DNA of 64,000 nt, taken from assembly GCA_963772955.1 (NCBI GenBank), contig CAVYZF010000003.1:248001-312000 (forward strand). Reading direction: 5' to 3'. The notes beneath the pieces were generated by a model, which saw nothing but the letters and a program-made list of their open reading frames with translations, did not search any database and was not told where the DNA came from. Within the stretch, counting starts at the first letter, position 1. The number at the start of each line of letters is the position of its first letter. Both the position numbers and the translations under genes were made by a program. Source of the DNA: Gp6-AA40 sp963772955 (GTDB lineage: Bacteria; Acidobacteriota; Vicinamibacteria; Vicinamibacterales; UBA2999). Below are positions 49,232 through 58,110 of the stretch, in pieces.

Positions 49232-50929
49232 ATGTTCAGATTCAGAAGCCTCGTTGTCTTCTGTGGCGCAGCCGCGGTCTTTGCAGCCGTCGCGTTCCCT
49301 CCCATCACAACGTTTGGTCAGGCAAGGCAAGCGGCCGCTGATCCATGTGCCGGTACGCGTGACCTGCATCTGACGAACGGCAGGTTCGTCACGATGGACG
49401 TGCGCGGATCAACAGCGACAGAAGTCACCGTTCAGAACGGACGATTCACCGCGGTCGGTCCTCGCGGCAATCAGCGAGTGAGCCCGTGCACGCGCGAGAT
49501 CAATCTTCGCGGCCGCACAGTCGTTCCGGGCCTGATCGACAACCACAATCACATCGTGCTGCTCGGCATCCGCCCCGGGTATCACACGCCGCTCGAAGGC
49601 GCGGCCTCGATCGCCGACGTGCAGGCGACCATCAAGGCGCGGGCGAAGGGCGTGCCCGCGGGCGCGTTCATCACGTCGATGGGCGGATGGAACCAGGCGC
49701 AGTTCACCGAGAAACGACTCCCCACGCTGGCCGAGCTCGATGCCGCAACAGCCACTCACCCCGTGCTCGTCTACCAGTCGTTCACCGGACCGGCAGCAAC
49801 GAACACGAAGGGCAAGGAGTTCTTCGCGAGCACGGGCGTCGCGGTCAGCGACACCGGGCAGATCGCCATAAACGCGCCGTCGCTTGCCGCGCTGAATGCC
49901 TTACGTGCAGTTCAGACCTTCGACGACAAGAAGCGCGGCACACAGGACGCGATGGCGTACTCCGCCAGCGTCGGCGTCACGACGAACGCCGACATGGGGG
50001 CGTTCAATCTCCCGGGCACGCCAGACCTCCAGGGCTCCTTCGAAGCCGACACGCTCGCCAGCGCCAACCAGTTCACGATGTACGACCCGGTCGTCGCATT
50101 GCATCGTGAAGGCAAGATGACGACGCGACTGCGCGTGTTCTTCCTGACGATGGATACGCGGCCGGATGTGCCGATCCTGTCCGAGCGCTTGCGAAATGAC
50201 TTCAACGGCTTTGGCGACGACATGATGCGCATCTCCGGCATCGGCGAGTTCGCGTCGAGCTGGCCGCTCTTCGGGAACAAGCCGCCAGACAACTACCAGG
50301 CTGCGCTGTCACGCATCGCGAAGCAAGGGTGGGCATTCCAGCAGCATAGTCTCTCGCCCGCCGAGAACGAGCTGACCGTCAGCACGTTCGAAGCGGTCAA
50401 CAAGACCACGCCGATCGCAAACCTGCGCTGGTCGCTGGCGCACGTCGGAACCGTCGATGCGGCGACGATCAGCAGGCTGAAGGCGATGGGCGCAGCCATC
50501 GCCGTGCATCCTTTTCAGTTTCTCGCTGGCGGACGCGGCGGTCCTCCACTCCGCACCCTTGTCGACAGCGGCATCAAGCTTGGCGCAGGGTCGGATTCCG
50601 CACAGATCTCGACGCTCAACCCATGGCTGGTGATCTCCTACATGGTGACCGGCAAGGCGCTTGATGGATCGCTCATCAACGGCGGGCAGCAGTTGACGCG
50701 CATGGAAGCGCTGCGCCTCTACACCGCGGAGAACGGCTGGTTCCTGAAGGAAGAGGCGACGCTCGGCACGATTGAGGCTGGCAAGCTCGCCGATCTCGTC
50801 GTCCTCAGCGACGACTACTTCGATCCGAAGCGCGTCCCGGACGATGCGATTAGAAAGATCACGTCGGCACTGACCGTCATCGACGGCAAGGTCGTGCACG
50901 ACATGATGTCTGGTCCAGCTGCTCGGTAG
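49232..50929 (+). CDS. exported amidohydrolase (YtcJ-like)
   Basis: 565 residues with an N-terminal export signal (VVFCGAAAVFAAVAFPPITT). Amidohydrolase superfamily TIM barrel of the YtcJ/TldD-like kind: TVVPGLIDNHNHIVLLG (first metal site NxHxH), LRWSLAHVGTVDAAT, 'KLGAGSDSAQISTLNPWLVI' and the C-terminal VLSDDYFDPKRVPDDAIRK. It hydrolyses amide or related bonds in the periplasm; substrate unknown. Monocistronic by position, with word-repeat A on both sides. Confidence 0.85.
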   Translation: MFRFRSLVVFCGAAAVFAAVAFPPITTFGQARQAAADPCAGTRDLHLTNGRFVTMDVRGSTATEVTVQNGRFTAVGPRGNQRVSPCTREINLRGRTVVPGLIDNHNHIVLLGIRPGYHTPLEGAASIADVQATIKARAKGVPAGAFITSMGGWNQAQFTEKRLPTLAELDAATATHPVLVYQSFTGPAATNTKGKEFFASTGVAVSDTGQIAINAPSLAALNALRAVQTFDDKKRGTQDAMAYSASVGVTTNADMGAFNLPGTPDLQGSFEADTLASANQFTMYDPVVALHREGKMTTRLRVFFLTMDTRPDVPILSERLRNDFNGFGDDMMRISGIGEFASSWPLFGNKPPDNYQAALSRIAKQGWAFQQHSLSPAENELTVSTFEAVNKTTPIANLRWSLAHVGTVDAATISRLKAMGAAIAVHPFQFLAGGRGGPPLRTLVDSGIKLGAGSDSAQISTLNPWLVISYMVTGKALDGSLINGGQQLTRMEALRLYTAENGWFLKEEATLGTIEAGKLADLVVLSDDYFDPKRVPDDAIRKITSALTVIDGKVVHDMMSGPAAR

Positions 50930-51063
50930 GACATTGCAGATCTCTTGAGATTCGGCTCGCGCGTTAATCGTTCTTGCCGGCGGATTACCGGGCAACTCGA
51001 TGCCCATAGGAGAAAGTGGCGCCGCCAGTGGCTTCGTTCGCATTGCCAGTGCGTCGCTGATCA

Positions 51064-51091
51064 CGACACACAGAGGCGCTGAGGCACTGAG
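51064..51091. repeat. word-repeat A, copy 5 (single arm)
   Basis: cgacacacagaggcgctgag plus gcactgag: left-arm words with substitutions, no right arm. It lies in the 258-base spacer between two converging genes; I see nothing else in that spacer. Confidence 0.65.
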
Positions 51092-51187
51092 AAGAGTCGA
51101 CCTTTTGAAGGCCTCGTTCAATGTGGTCGATTTCGCAAAGGTGCCGAAACGACATGTGTATGTAGTCAGTAGGCTACTCGGGACTAG

Positions 51188-52984
51188 TCAGCTGGGAACC
51201 GCCAGCATCGGGCTCGGTGTCAACAGTTCACGAATCCCGAAGACGCGATTCGAAATCGCCGCCGCGTCGGTTCGACGTTGGCCCGAGCAGCGCATCACGT
51301 CGATGCATGGCTCTGGAAGTCGCGCATTGACTGACTCGTCCGGCAGTCGGGTCCACGTCTGTTCGATCGCTGTCGTCAGCCCCGCCTCGTCCGTCTGCCG
51401 ATCGGCCAGCCACACGATACGGGACAAGGGCACTTGATCCACCACCAGAGACAGCTCGAAGGTCGCGCCGCTGTGACTAGCGTTCCATCCGCCAAGATCG
51501 ATGAGGACAATGTCCGCACGCCTCGCCAGCATGCTGACGACCTGCGCCCACACGTCGGGCGAGCAGTGAAACTCGTTGAGGAGATATCGGCCATCAACGG
51601 CCCGTTCATGTGGCGTGACGGCGATGCGTTGTGCGGCGTCCCCCGCGGTCGTCAGCACTTGACGGTGCACCCGACCGAGCAGAAACCCTTCGAGTGCAAT
51701 CGGACTCAACGACCGTATCGCCAGATCGGTTCCGACGATGAGATCGACGCAGCCGATCCGCCGCCATGAATCGTCGAGTCCGTCCATCAATCGATTTCGA
51801 AGCGGCTCCTCAGCGAATACGCGGAGAAGCAGCATCCGTGCGGGCGGCCCTTGTGAAAGGCGGCGTCCCTGGCGGCGTAGCAGCAGGAATAGGGTCGCCA
51901 TAGACGAGACGAATACAGCGGCGACGAGCGGCACGGATGTCCAACCCGTATTCGCCATGGCAGGCAAGAGCGCCGTCAACACAAACCAGCACAGACTGAA
52001 GTGCAGGACTTCGTCGGTGATGCGCGCCCGAGCCTTGATTTGGAGGAGGCGTGAAAAGAGCTGCCACGTGAGGAGAGTCAACAATCCGTTGGCACCGATA
52101 GCTCCGACAGCGCCACCGATCGCACTGGCCCTGGAGTAGAAGCTCCATGACAATCCAACAATCAACATCGCAGCGAGACTGAACACGAAGGTAGGTCTAA
52201 CCTGCCTCCGAATCTGCCGGATCGCGATCGTTATGCCGGCCAGGGCGGCCAGGCTGCCACCCACGACGAGCTCGGGTGTGTATCGCCCGGCGAAACTGAT
52301 GCCGAACTGCTCCAACAAGAGGCTCAGGGCAGCGGCGCACACGAAGTACAGGCCGACGAGCGGCAGGAACCCGACAGCGAGTGGTCTAATGATGCGCAGG
52401 GCAAGCGGTGCCACGACAATGAGCGGCAATGCGGCATAATCCATGCTCGACGCGATGCCGCGAATGGCCGCCGACGGTGTCAGGTGCAATGGCCAGACGA
52501 GCAGCACGAACGCGCCGCCGAACCATCCCGTGCCGGCCGCTGCCCAGCTTCTCCAGTCGCCACTTGTGAATGCGACGATTAGGAACACGCCCGTCAGCGA
52601 ACTGGAGTACGCAAGAAACCACGCGGCTCGAGCGTCGAAGCCAAACGTTCGTTGGCCGCCCCAGACGACAGCCGCAGCGGCTACGATGTAGACGGTCCCA
52701 GCCGCCACCAACACCAGTCGCATCGTCCACGCTTCACGGCGCGCAACGACGAGGGCGCGCGGCGGCGGCTTTCTCGCTTCCGACTCCGCGTCGATCCACC
52801 TGACGGTGACTGCGGCCCCGGGCGAGCCCTTCCGCAAAATACCTTCGGGACATTCGCCGGGGATCGGTGAGCGGGTCGTCCGTCTCACCTCCCGGAGGTA
52901 CCGCCAACGGAAGGCCACGTACAGGAGCCCCAGGAGAAGCGGGAGTGTGAAGCCCACTGCATATGGGACCAGTCGTTCGAGCAT
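51188..52984 (-). CDS. large multi-pass membrane protein with soluble C-terminal domain
   Basis: 598 residues, not recognised as a named family. About eleven or twelve hydrophobic helices occupy residues 1-370 after MLERLVPYAVGFTLPLLLGL. The last 210 residues are soluble and patterned like a Rossmann/TIR-like alpha-beta domain: VDLIVGTDLAIRSLSPIALE, VTPHERAVDGRYLLNEFHCS, RRADIVLIDLGGWN and DQVPLSRIVWLADRQTDEAG. A conserved-looking F/C-D-L-I, D-G-R-Y and L-I-D-L series suggests a real domain that binds a ligand. Function unknown; a membrane sensor or effector is possible. Confidence 0.6.
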   Translation of the reverse strand: MLERLVPYAVGFTLPLLLGLLYVAFRWRYLREVRRTTRSPIPGECPEGILRKGSPGAAVTVRWIDAESEARKPPPRALVVARREAWTMRLVLVAAGTVYIVAAAAVVWGGQRTFGFDARAAWFLAYSSSLTGVFLIVAFTSGDWRSWAAAGTGWFGGAFVLLVWPLHLTPSAAIRGIASSMDYAALPLIVVAPLALRIIRPLAVGFLPLVGLYFVCAAALSLLLEQFGISFAGRYTPELVVGGSLAALAGITIAIRQIRRQVRPTFVFSLAAMLIVGLSWSFYSRASAIGGAVGAIGANGLLTLLTWQLFSRLLQIKARARITDEVLHFSLCWFVLTALLPAMANTGWTSVPLVAAVFVSSMATLFLLLRRQGRRLSQGPPARMLLLRVFAEEPLRNRLMDGLDDSWRRIGCVDLIVGTDLAIRSLSPIALEGFLLGRVHRQVLTTAGDAAQRIAVTPHERAVDGRYLLNEFHCSPDVWAQVVSMLARRADIVLIDLGGWNASHSGATFELSLVVDQVPLSRIVWLADRQTDEAGLTTAIEQTWTRLPDESVNARLPEPCIDVMRCSGQRRTDAAAISNRVFGIRELLTPSPMLAVPS

Positions 52985-53235
52985 GTATCGAGGGTCAGCA
53001 TAGCGCTAACCGCGCAACGAACGCGACGATGCCTCGCGATCAGCGCCGTAGCGGCATCCAGTCGATCCCAAAGGATCAGGATGAAGCAGATCAGCATCGA
53101 CCACCAAGACGTGTTCGACTTTCTGGCAACGAAACGGTCGCGCGACGCGGATGGATAACCGAAAACGATATGACTCTATCGGGAGTGACCCGGCGCGCGC
53201 GCGCGAATCGAGCTCGAGGTTCGAGCGCCGGGTCA

Positions 53236-53703
53236 CTTTGCAGACGTTGTCCCCACGTGTGCAGGACCATCAGCCCACCAATCGCGGCGCCCAGACGTTT
53301 CGGATTCCGTGCGACCTGGAGCAACGTCTCAGCGGCCGCGTGAAACACCAGGTCGTACACCACGCGCTTATTGACGAGCGCGAGCCGGGCGAGCGGCTCC
53401 GGCATCGTGAAGACGAGGTGGACATAACCGGCAAGAGTTCCTCCTCGCGCGCAGCGACCCACGCGTTCCGCGCCGCGGTCAGACATTCGGGCAATGCCGA
53501 TCGCGGCAGCTGTTGTACGAGAGGGCCGGCTGCGCACACTGCTCACAGCGATCGCGATGCCCGCCGAGCGCCGCGGTACGACACTGGGCGATCGCGCGGA
53601 GCACACGCCGATGCGGTCCTGTCACCCACGCGGGGTGGGTGTCCAGGAATCGATCGCCATGTCGGCGCACAATGTCGGCCACCTCGAAGGGTGGCCGCGT
53701 CAC
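53236..53703 (-). pseudogene. IS91-type transposase remnant
   Basis: The N-terminal zinc-binding part is intact (VADIVRRHGDRFLDTHPAWV, CEQCAQPALSYNSCRDRHCP). After HCP the frame shifts to CLTAARNAWVAAREEELLPV and shifts again to YVHLVFTMPEPLARLALVNK ... LHTWGQRLQ, where it stops. The HUH and Y2 catalytic region is therefore missing. This is the order found in IS91/ISCR transposases. Not functional. Confidence 0.78.
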
Positions 53704-54190
53704 CGCTTGTGCAACCGGCGCGTGCGGCGGACGGTGTCACCCGCGGAGACCGCCATTGCATCAAGCGGGTTGGCGACCGCTTGCAGGTGCCGCGGTGATA
53801 AGTGCAGGTAGATGACGGTGTGCTCGAGTTTGACGTGCCCGAGCAGGAGTTGCACCGTGCGCAAGTCGGCCCCGCTTCGACGAGGTGCGAGGCGTACGAA
53901 TGCCGCAAGAGATGCGGCGACACCGGTTTGTCCAACAGGGCGCGGGTGGCGGCGCCGAGACATGCAGCTTCACGGTCCGCGGCCCGAGCTTGCGCTCGCG
54001 GCAGCAGGTACGCCTGATACGTCCGCAGATGGCTTTGATTGAGTCGGTCCGGCGGCGTGCGAAAGTACTTCGCGAATCGCTCGACTGCCTCGAGGTAGTA
54101 CTGAACCGTGGTCTGGGCGTAGTTGCGTCGCTGGAGTTCCTCCAGCATGGCTTGTCTGAGATGGGTCACAGGCACCTCCTGGTGACCCAC
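53700..54190 (-). pseudogene. tyrosine recombinase (IS91-associated integrase) remnant
   Basis: The N-terminal arm domain reads THLRQAMLEELQRRNYAQTT ... RTYQAYLLPRA, then about a hundred residues including the first catalytic Arg are lost by internal deletion. It continues with KPVSPHLLRHSYASHLVEAG (HxxR box), a frameshift, and ADLRTVQLLLGHVKLEHTVI (ending with the box around the catalytic Tyr: YLHLSPRHLQ). Not functional. Confidence 0.78.
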
Positions 54191-54334
54191 ACGCTACCCG
54201 GCTGATCGAGCGCACCTCACGGTAGCGTCCGCCGTGCCAGCGCCAGCGGCTTGGTCCTAACGCCGCAAGGAGGAACCCTCCCAAACTCAGAACTCACTCT
54301 CAAGGAGCTGCCCAAGAAGACTAGTCGACTGCAT

Positions 54335-54365
54335 CTCGGCGCCTCCGTGCCTCGGTGTGTCGTAC
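54335..54365. repeat. word-repeat A, copy 6 (single arm)
   Basis: ctcggcgcctccgtgcctcg followed by gtgtgtcgtac, right-arm words only. It lies between the decayed IS91 element and the end of the AraC gene; the rest of 54191-54385 holds nothing I can name. Confidence 0.65.
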
Positions 54366-54385
54366 TGACGACGTCGTCGCGCCAC

Positions 54386-55198
54386 TCAGGCTCCCGCCTG
54401 CCCCGTCAGCATCGCCCCCGGAGTACACCCGAACGTTTGCTTGAACGCCGCGATGTAGGCGCTCACGCTCGAGTAGCCGGAGTCGAGCGCTGCGTCGGTC
54501 ACCGAGTCGCCCTGCGCCAGGAGACGCACCGATTCGAGCAGCCGCGCCTTCTGCCGCCACAACCCAAATGACATCCCGGTTTCCGCGCGGAACAGGCGCT
54601 CGAGCGTTCGCGCGCTCAGCCCTGACCGCCGGGCCACGGCGTCCGTCGTCGCGCCATCGGCGGGATTCGTCAGGACGTGGTGCGCGGCGGTGAGCGCCCG
54701 CTCGTCAGCCGGCAGTGGCAGGAGCAGCGGCTCGATCCGCGCCGTCGTGAGCTCGTCCATCAACACGGCCATCACGCGAGCCTCGGCCGGCTCTCGCGAA
54801 TCGAGCGCGCCAAGCTCCGCGACGCGCAGGATCAGCTCGCGCAGAAGAGGGCCCACCGAGATGACGCGACAGGCCTCGATGTTAAAGGCCGGCGCCGGCG
54901 CGCTCACCGGGAAGTACAACGACCGCATCGCCACGTCGCCCCACATGCGGATCGCGTGCGGGATGCCCGCCGGGATCAGCACCGCGCGCCCCGGAGGAAT
55001 CATCCACGAGGTCCGATCGCCGGTCACCGTCATCGCGCCACTCGACGCAAACAGCAGCTGATGCGACGCATGCCGATGGGGATGAAGCACCGATCCGTTG
55101 CTGTAGGTCGTGCTCAGCGCGCGCGCCATGAGGAAAGGCTCCTGCTCTGCGGTGATCCGCCGGCGCGCCGCGCCTGCAGGTTGACGGTCTGGCGACAT
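54386..55198 (-). CDS. AraC-family regulator with N-terminal cupin
   Basis: 270 residues. The N-terminal cupin sensor (HPHRHASHQLLFASSGAMTV, 'GDRTSWMIPPGRAVLIPAGI' with IPHAI) is followed by a C-terminal AraC double helix-turn-helix (TTDAVARRSGLSARTLERLF, VTDAALDSGYSSVSAYIAAF, KQTFGCTPGAML). The metal-like His residues in the cupin suggest small-molecule or metal sensing. Divergent from the VOC-MOSC-DUF1801 genes across 54 bases, which are its probable targets. Confidence 0.88.
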   Translation of the reverse strand: MSPDRQPAGAARRRITAEQEPFLMARALSTTYSNGSVLHPHRHASHQLLFASSGAMTVTGDRTSWMIPPGRAVLIPAGIPHAIRMWGDVAMRSLYFPVSAPAPAFNIEACRVISVGPLLRELILRVAELGALDSREPAEARVMAVLMDELTTARIEPLLLPLPADERALTAAHHVLTNPADGATTDAVARRSGLSARTLERLFRAETGMSFGLWRQKARLLESVRLLAQGDSVTDAALDSGYSSVSAYIAAFKQTFGCTPGAMLTGQAGA

Positions 55199-55252
55199 TC
55201 ATTGTCAATCTAGCGCAAGACACACACGAATGGACCGTCGTAGAGTGCGACT

Positions 55253-55633
55253 ATGTCCAACGACGTCGATTTCTTCGCCATCAACGCGGACGACGTGCCC
55301 CGCGCCCGCACCTTCTACCAAAGCGTGTTCGGCTGGGGTTTCGAGCCCTGGGGACCGCCCGGCTTCTATCTGATCGCGACGCCCCGGAATGCGGAAGGCA
55401 ATCACAGCGGTGCACTGCAGGAGCGCCGCGAGCTGATGCCGGGTCAGAAGATGACCGGCTTCGAGTGCACGATTACCGTTGAGAACATCGACCAGACCAT
55501 TCGCGCCATCGAGGCCAACGGCGGTCGCCTCGCCACGCCGAAGTTCCACATCCCCACCGTGGGCACGGTCGCGTACTTCCTCGACACCGAAGGCAATGTG
55601 GCCGGCATTCGCCAGCCCGAAAAGAGTGCGTGA
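55253..55633 (+). CDS. VOC-family (glyoxalase-like) protein
   Basis: 126 residues, one vicinal-oxygen-chelate unit: VDFFAINADDVPRARTFYQS, VFGWGFEPWGPPGFYLIA, 'FECTITVENIDQTIRAIEAN' and AYFLDTEGNVAGIRQ. Typical of small bacterial glyoxalase/bleomycin-resistance-like proteins; the usual metal His at the start is replaced (DFFAIN), so catalysis is uncertain. Its stop overlaps the GTG start of the MOSC gene, indicating translational coupling. Confidence 0.85.
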   Translation: MSNDVDFFAINADDVPRARTFYQSVFGWGFEPWGPPGFYLIATPRNAEGNHSGALQERRELMPGQKMTGFECTITVENIDQTIRAIEANGGRLATPKFHIPTVGTVAYFLDTEGNVAGIRQPEKSA

Positions 55634-56112
55634 CGGGCACCATCCTCCAGGTCAACGTGTCGCGCGGCGGGATTCCGAAACGGGCGATCCCGTCGGGCGA
55701 GCTGACCGCCGCGGGAATTGCTGGGGACGCGTGGCGCTTCCCGTTCCACGGCGGCACGCGTAAGGCGATTCTCCTCGTCACCGTCGAAGGCATCGACGAG
55801 CTCTGCTCGCAAGGCTTTCCGCTCTTTCCCGGAGCGCTGGGCGAGAATCTCACGACGCGAGGGCTCGACCGGCGTGCACTGCGCCTGGGTCAGCGCCTGC
55901 AGGTGGGTGACGCGGCGATCGAGCTGACCACGATCCGCACGCCGTGCGCGACGCTCGACCTCTACGGCACCGGCATCCAGGCGGCGATGTACGATGCGCG
56001 CGTGCAGAAGGGAGATCACGAGGCGCCCTCCTGGGGATTGAGCGGCTTCTACGCGTCGGTCGTACAGCTTGGCACCATTCGCCCCGGCGATGCGATCGCC
56101 CTGGCCAACTAA
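55630..56112 (+). CDS. MOSC domain protein
   Basis: 160 residues starting at a GTG that overlaps the previous stop (GTGA). MOSC domain, as in YiiM and the C-terminus of molybdenum cofactor sulfurase: IPKRAIPSGELTAAGIAGDA, 'LTTRGLDRRALRLGQRLQVG', ELTTIRTPCATLD with the conserved Cys of the cofactor site, and GDHEAPSWGLSGFYASV. Probably a molybdopterin-dependent N-hydroxyl reductase component or sulfur carrier; stand-alone forms reduce N-hydroxylated compounds. Confidence 0.88.
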   Translation: MTGTILQVNVSRGGIPKRAIPSGELTAAGIAGDAWRFPFHGGTRKAILLVTVEGIDELCSQGFPLFPGALGENLTTRGLDRRALRLGQRLQVGDAAIELTTIRTPCATLDLYGTGIQAAMYDARVQKGDHEAPSWGLSGFYASVVQLGTIRPGDAIALAN

Positions 56113-56119
56113 GACGCCG

Positions 56120-56596
56120 ATGGTACCCGCGTCGCCAGCCACGCAGCTGAACGCCATGATCGCGAGATTCGATCCCGCGATTCAGAAGATCGTACGGCAG
56201 GCGCGAACGCGGCTGCGGAAGCGGCTGCCGACCGCCGTCGAGCTCGTGTACGACAACTACAACGCGCTCGCGATCGGCTACGGCTCGTCGGAGAAGAGGG
56301 GCGACTGGATCGTATCGCTGGCGGTATATGCGCGCGGCGTCAACCTCTACTTCATCTACGGCGTGGCGCTCGCCGACCCGCACGGTCTCCTGCTCGGCTC
56401 GGGCAACCAGGGGCGCTTCATCAGGCTCGAATCGGCGGCCATCCTCGAGCGGCCCGAGATCGACGATCTTGTCGGAGCCGCGATCGCCGAGACCGACACG
56501 CCGCTCCCGAAACGCAGCAAGGGCTACACCGTCATCAAGTCGATCTCGCCGAACCAGCGCCGGCGCCGTGCGAGGCCCGCGCGCGGGCCGATCTAA
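56120..56596 (+). CDS. DUF1801-like protein
   Basis: 158 residues from the ATG at 56120, seven bases after the MOSC stop. Pattern of DUF1801/YdhG-like proteins: MIARFDPAIQKIVRQARTRL, TAVELVYDNYNALAIGYGSS, GVNLYFIYGVALADPHGLLL, then SGNQGRFIRLESAAILERPE. Structure-based relatives are small alpha+beta proteins of unknown function. Ends with a basic tail (RRRRARPARG). Third gene of the VOC-MOSC-DUF1801 set. Confidence 0.7.
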   Translation: MVPASPATQLNAMIARFDPAIQKIVRQARTRLRKRLPTAVELVYDNYNALAIGYGSSEKRGDWIVSLAVYARGVNLYFIYGVALADPHGLLLGSGNQGRFIRLESAAILERPEIDDLVGAAIAETDTPLPKRSKGYTVIKSISPNQRRRRARPARGPI

Positions 56597-56698
56597 GAGC
56601 GGTCGGCACAACACCGTGGGCACATGTCCAGCCGGGTGATCTGCGAATGTCGATCTGGCCGTTTGTCAGAACGCCGATCGCGTCCGGGCTTGGCTGAG

Positions 56699-58102
56699 TC
56701 ACGGTGACTGCTTGAGATAACTGCGGATGTCCCGCTTGACCAGGTCTTGCGCTTTCCGAGCCGCCAGTTCGGCATGCTTCTCCAGGGCCGGAACGATAAT
56801 GGCGGGCTCGAAGCCGAGAATGAGATTCTCGAGCGAGTCGTACTCGAGCAGATCCAGGACCCAATCGTTGTACTTCTGCTTCAGGTCCCGGAACATCGCG
56901 AACGGCGCTTCCCCGCTCTGCAGGATCGGCACAAACGGAATCATGTAGTTCGGCACGGTTGCCTGGAGCTCGAGCGGGCTCGACTTGGGATTGCTGATGT
57001 CGGCGATGACGAATCGCACCATCCCCGCCAGCGTGAGGATCGTTTCCGTGAAGTCGCGCTGAGTGGGCTTGTCGAAGTCGAAGAGGATCGGCACCCAGTC
57101 GCGGCGGCGGAGCTCCTCGCGAATGCCGTCGAGCACCACCTTGCGCTCCGGAGTGAAGCGCCCCAGGATCAGCACCGCTCGCGATGTGATGGTGTCGATC
57201 ACACGCCTGATCTTTGGGTTCTGGTACATCAGGTAGACGAACTGGGCGACCTCGAGATCGTCCACGGTGATCGCGGACTGATCCGGTGGAACGATGATCA
57301 GCCCACGCTGCGCCGCGTCGTCGAGGGCGACATCCCAGGCGGACACGCCGTAGACGTGCGCGCCGGTCAGGTCCGCACCTCGAAGGTCGGCGCCCGAGAG
57401 ATTCGCGTGCGAGAGATCCGCTCCCTGAAGCTGTGCGCCACTGAGCACGGCACGACGGAAATCGGCGCCCGCACAGCGCGCGCCCCGAAGATCGGCAGCC
57501 TTCATGTCGGCGCCACGCAGATCCGCTTCGGCGAAATCACACCCCCTGAGGTCGAGTCCGCCCAGCCTGGCCTCTCGCATATGCGCACGCCGGAAGACGG
57601 TCTCCCGGCACCGGGTCTCAGAGAAGTCAGCGGACTCGAGCCAGGCCAGCTCGAATGTCGTCTGATCGAGAACGGACCCTCGAAAGCTCGCTCCCACGGC
57701 GAAGCTCGCCACCAGTTCCGTTTGAGTGAGATCGCATCGCTCGAGACGCGCCTGCTTCAGGTGCGCACGCCGCAGATATGCCCCACGGAAGCGGCACTCT
57801 TCGAACACCGCATCCGCTGCCCACAATCGACCCGCATTCAGGTTCGACAGATCGCACTGTTTCAAGCGCGAACGGTCGAATGATGCGTCTTCGAGATTGG
57901 AACTGTCGAAACGGACTCGCTCGAGTTCCGAATTTCCGAAGCTGACCGGCATCAACATCGTGCTCACGGTGAGCGTGACATCGACGATGCGAGCGTCGAG
58001 AAATTCGTCGATGCGAGTGCCGCTGCCCTGATCGAGGTGGACGTGCTCCCGGATCAGGCGATCGGCTTCGGCCTGGTCGATGAGTCGACGATCAGGGGAC
58101 AT
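56699..58102 (-). CDS. pentapeptide-repeat protein with TIR-like C-terminal domain
   Basis: 467 residues. Residues about 54-253 are A(D/N)LxX pentapeptide repeats forming a right-handed quadrilateral helix (LRGADMKAADLRGARCAGAD, LQGADLSHANLSGADLRGAD). A conserved linker, ITVDDLEVAQFVYLMYQNPK, leads to a C-terminal alpha/beta domain at about 305-440: AVLILGRFTPERKVVLDGIR, VPILFDFDKPTQRDFTETIL, GMVRFVIADISNP. This TIR-like domain with a pentapeptide platform is a known bacterial architecture of unknown role. Last gene of the three-gene locus, eight bases after the previous stop. Confidence 0.82.
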   Translation of the reverse strand: MSPDRRLIDQAEADRLIREHVHLDQGSGTRIDEFLDARIVDVTLTVSTMLMPVSFGNSELERVRFDSSNLEDASFDRSRLKQCDLSNLNAGRLWAADAVFEECRFRGAYLRRAHLKQARLERCDLTQTELVASFAVGASFRGSVLDQTTFELAWLESADFSETRCRETVFRRAHMREARLGGLDLRGCDFAEADLRGADMKAADLRGARCAGADFRRAVLSGAQLQGADLSHANLSGADLRGADLTGAHVYGVSAWDVALDDAAQRGLIIVPPDQSAITVDDLEVAQFVYLMYQNPKIRRVIDTITSRAVLILGRFTPERKVVLDGIREELRRRDWVPILFDFDKPTQRDFTETILTLAGMVRFVIADISNPKSSPLELQATVPNYMIPFVPILQSGEAPFAMFRDLKQKYNDWVLDLLEYDSLENLILGFEPAIIVPALEKHAELAARKAQDLVKRDIRSYLKQSP

Positions 58103-58110
58103 CCAGGTGG

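Larger units (their letters stand above)
53184..54190 (-). mobile_element. decayed IS91-family element (integrase + HUH transposase)
   Basis: Two broken genes in the IS91 two-gene order: a tyrosine recombinase followed, with a GTGA overlap at 53700-53703, by a Y2/HUH transposase. The downstream end abuts a perfect 13-base inverted repeat (agtgacccggcgc, 53184-53196 and 53225-53237) that may be an element end or a later hairpin. The 195 bases after 53002 and before this hairpin show no gene. Confidence 0.7.

Noticed and set aside
53091..53606. A separate 171-residue protein
   Set aside because: It is one frame of the broken IS91 transposase.
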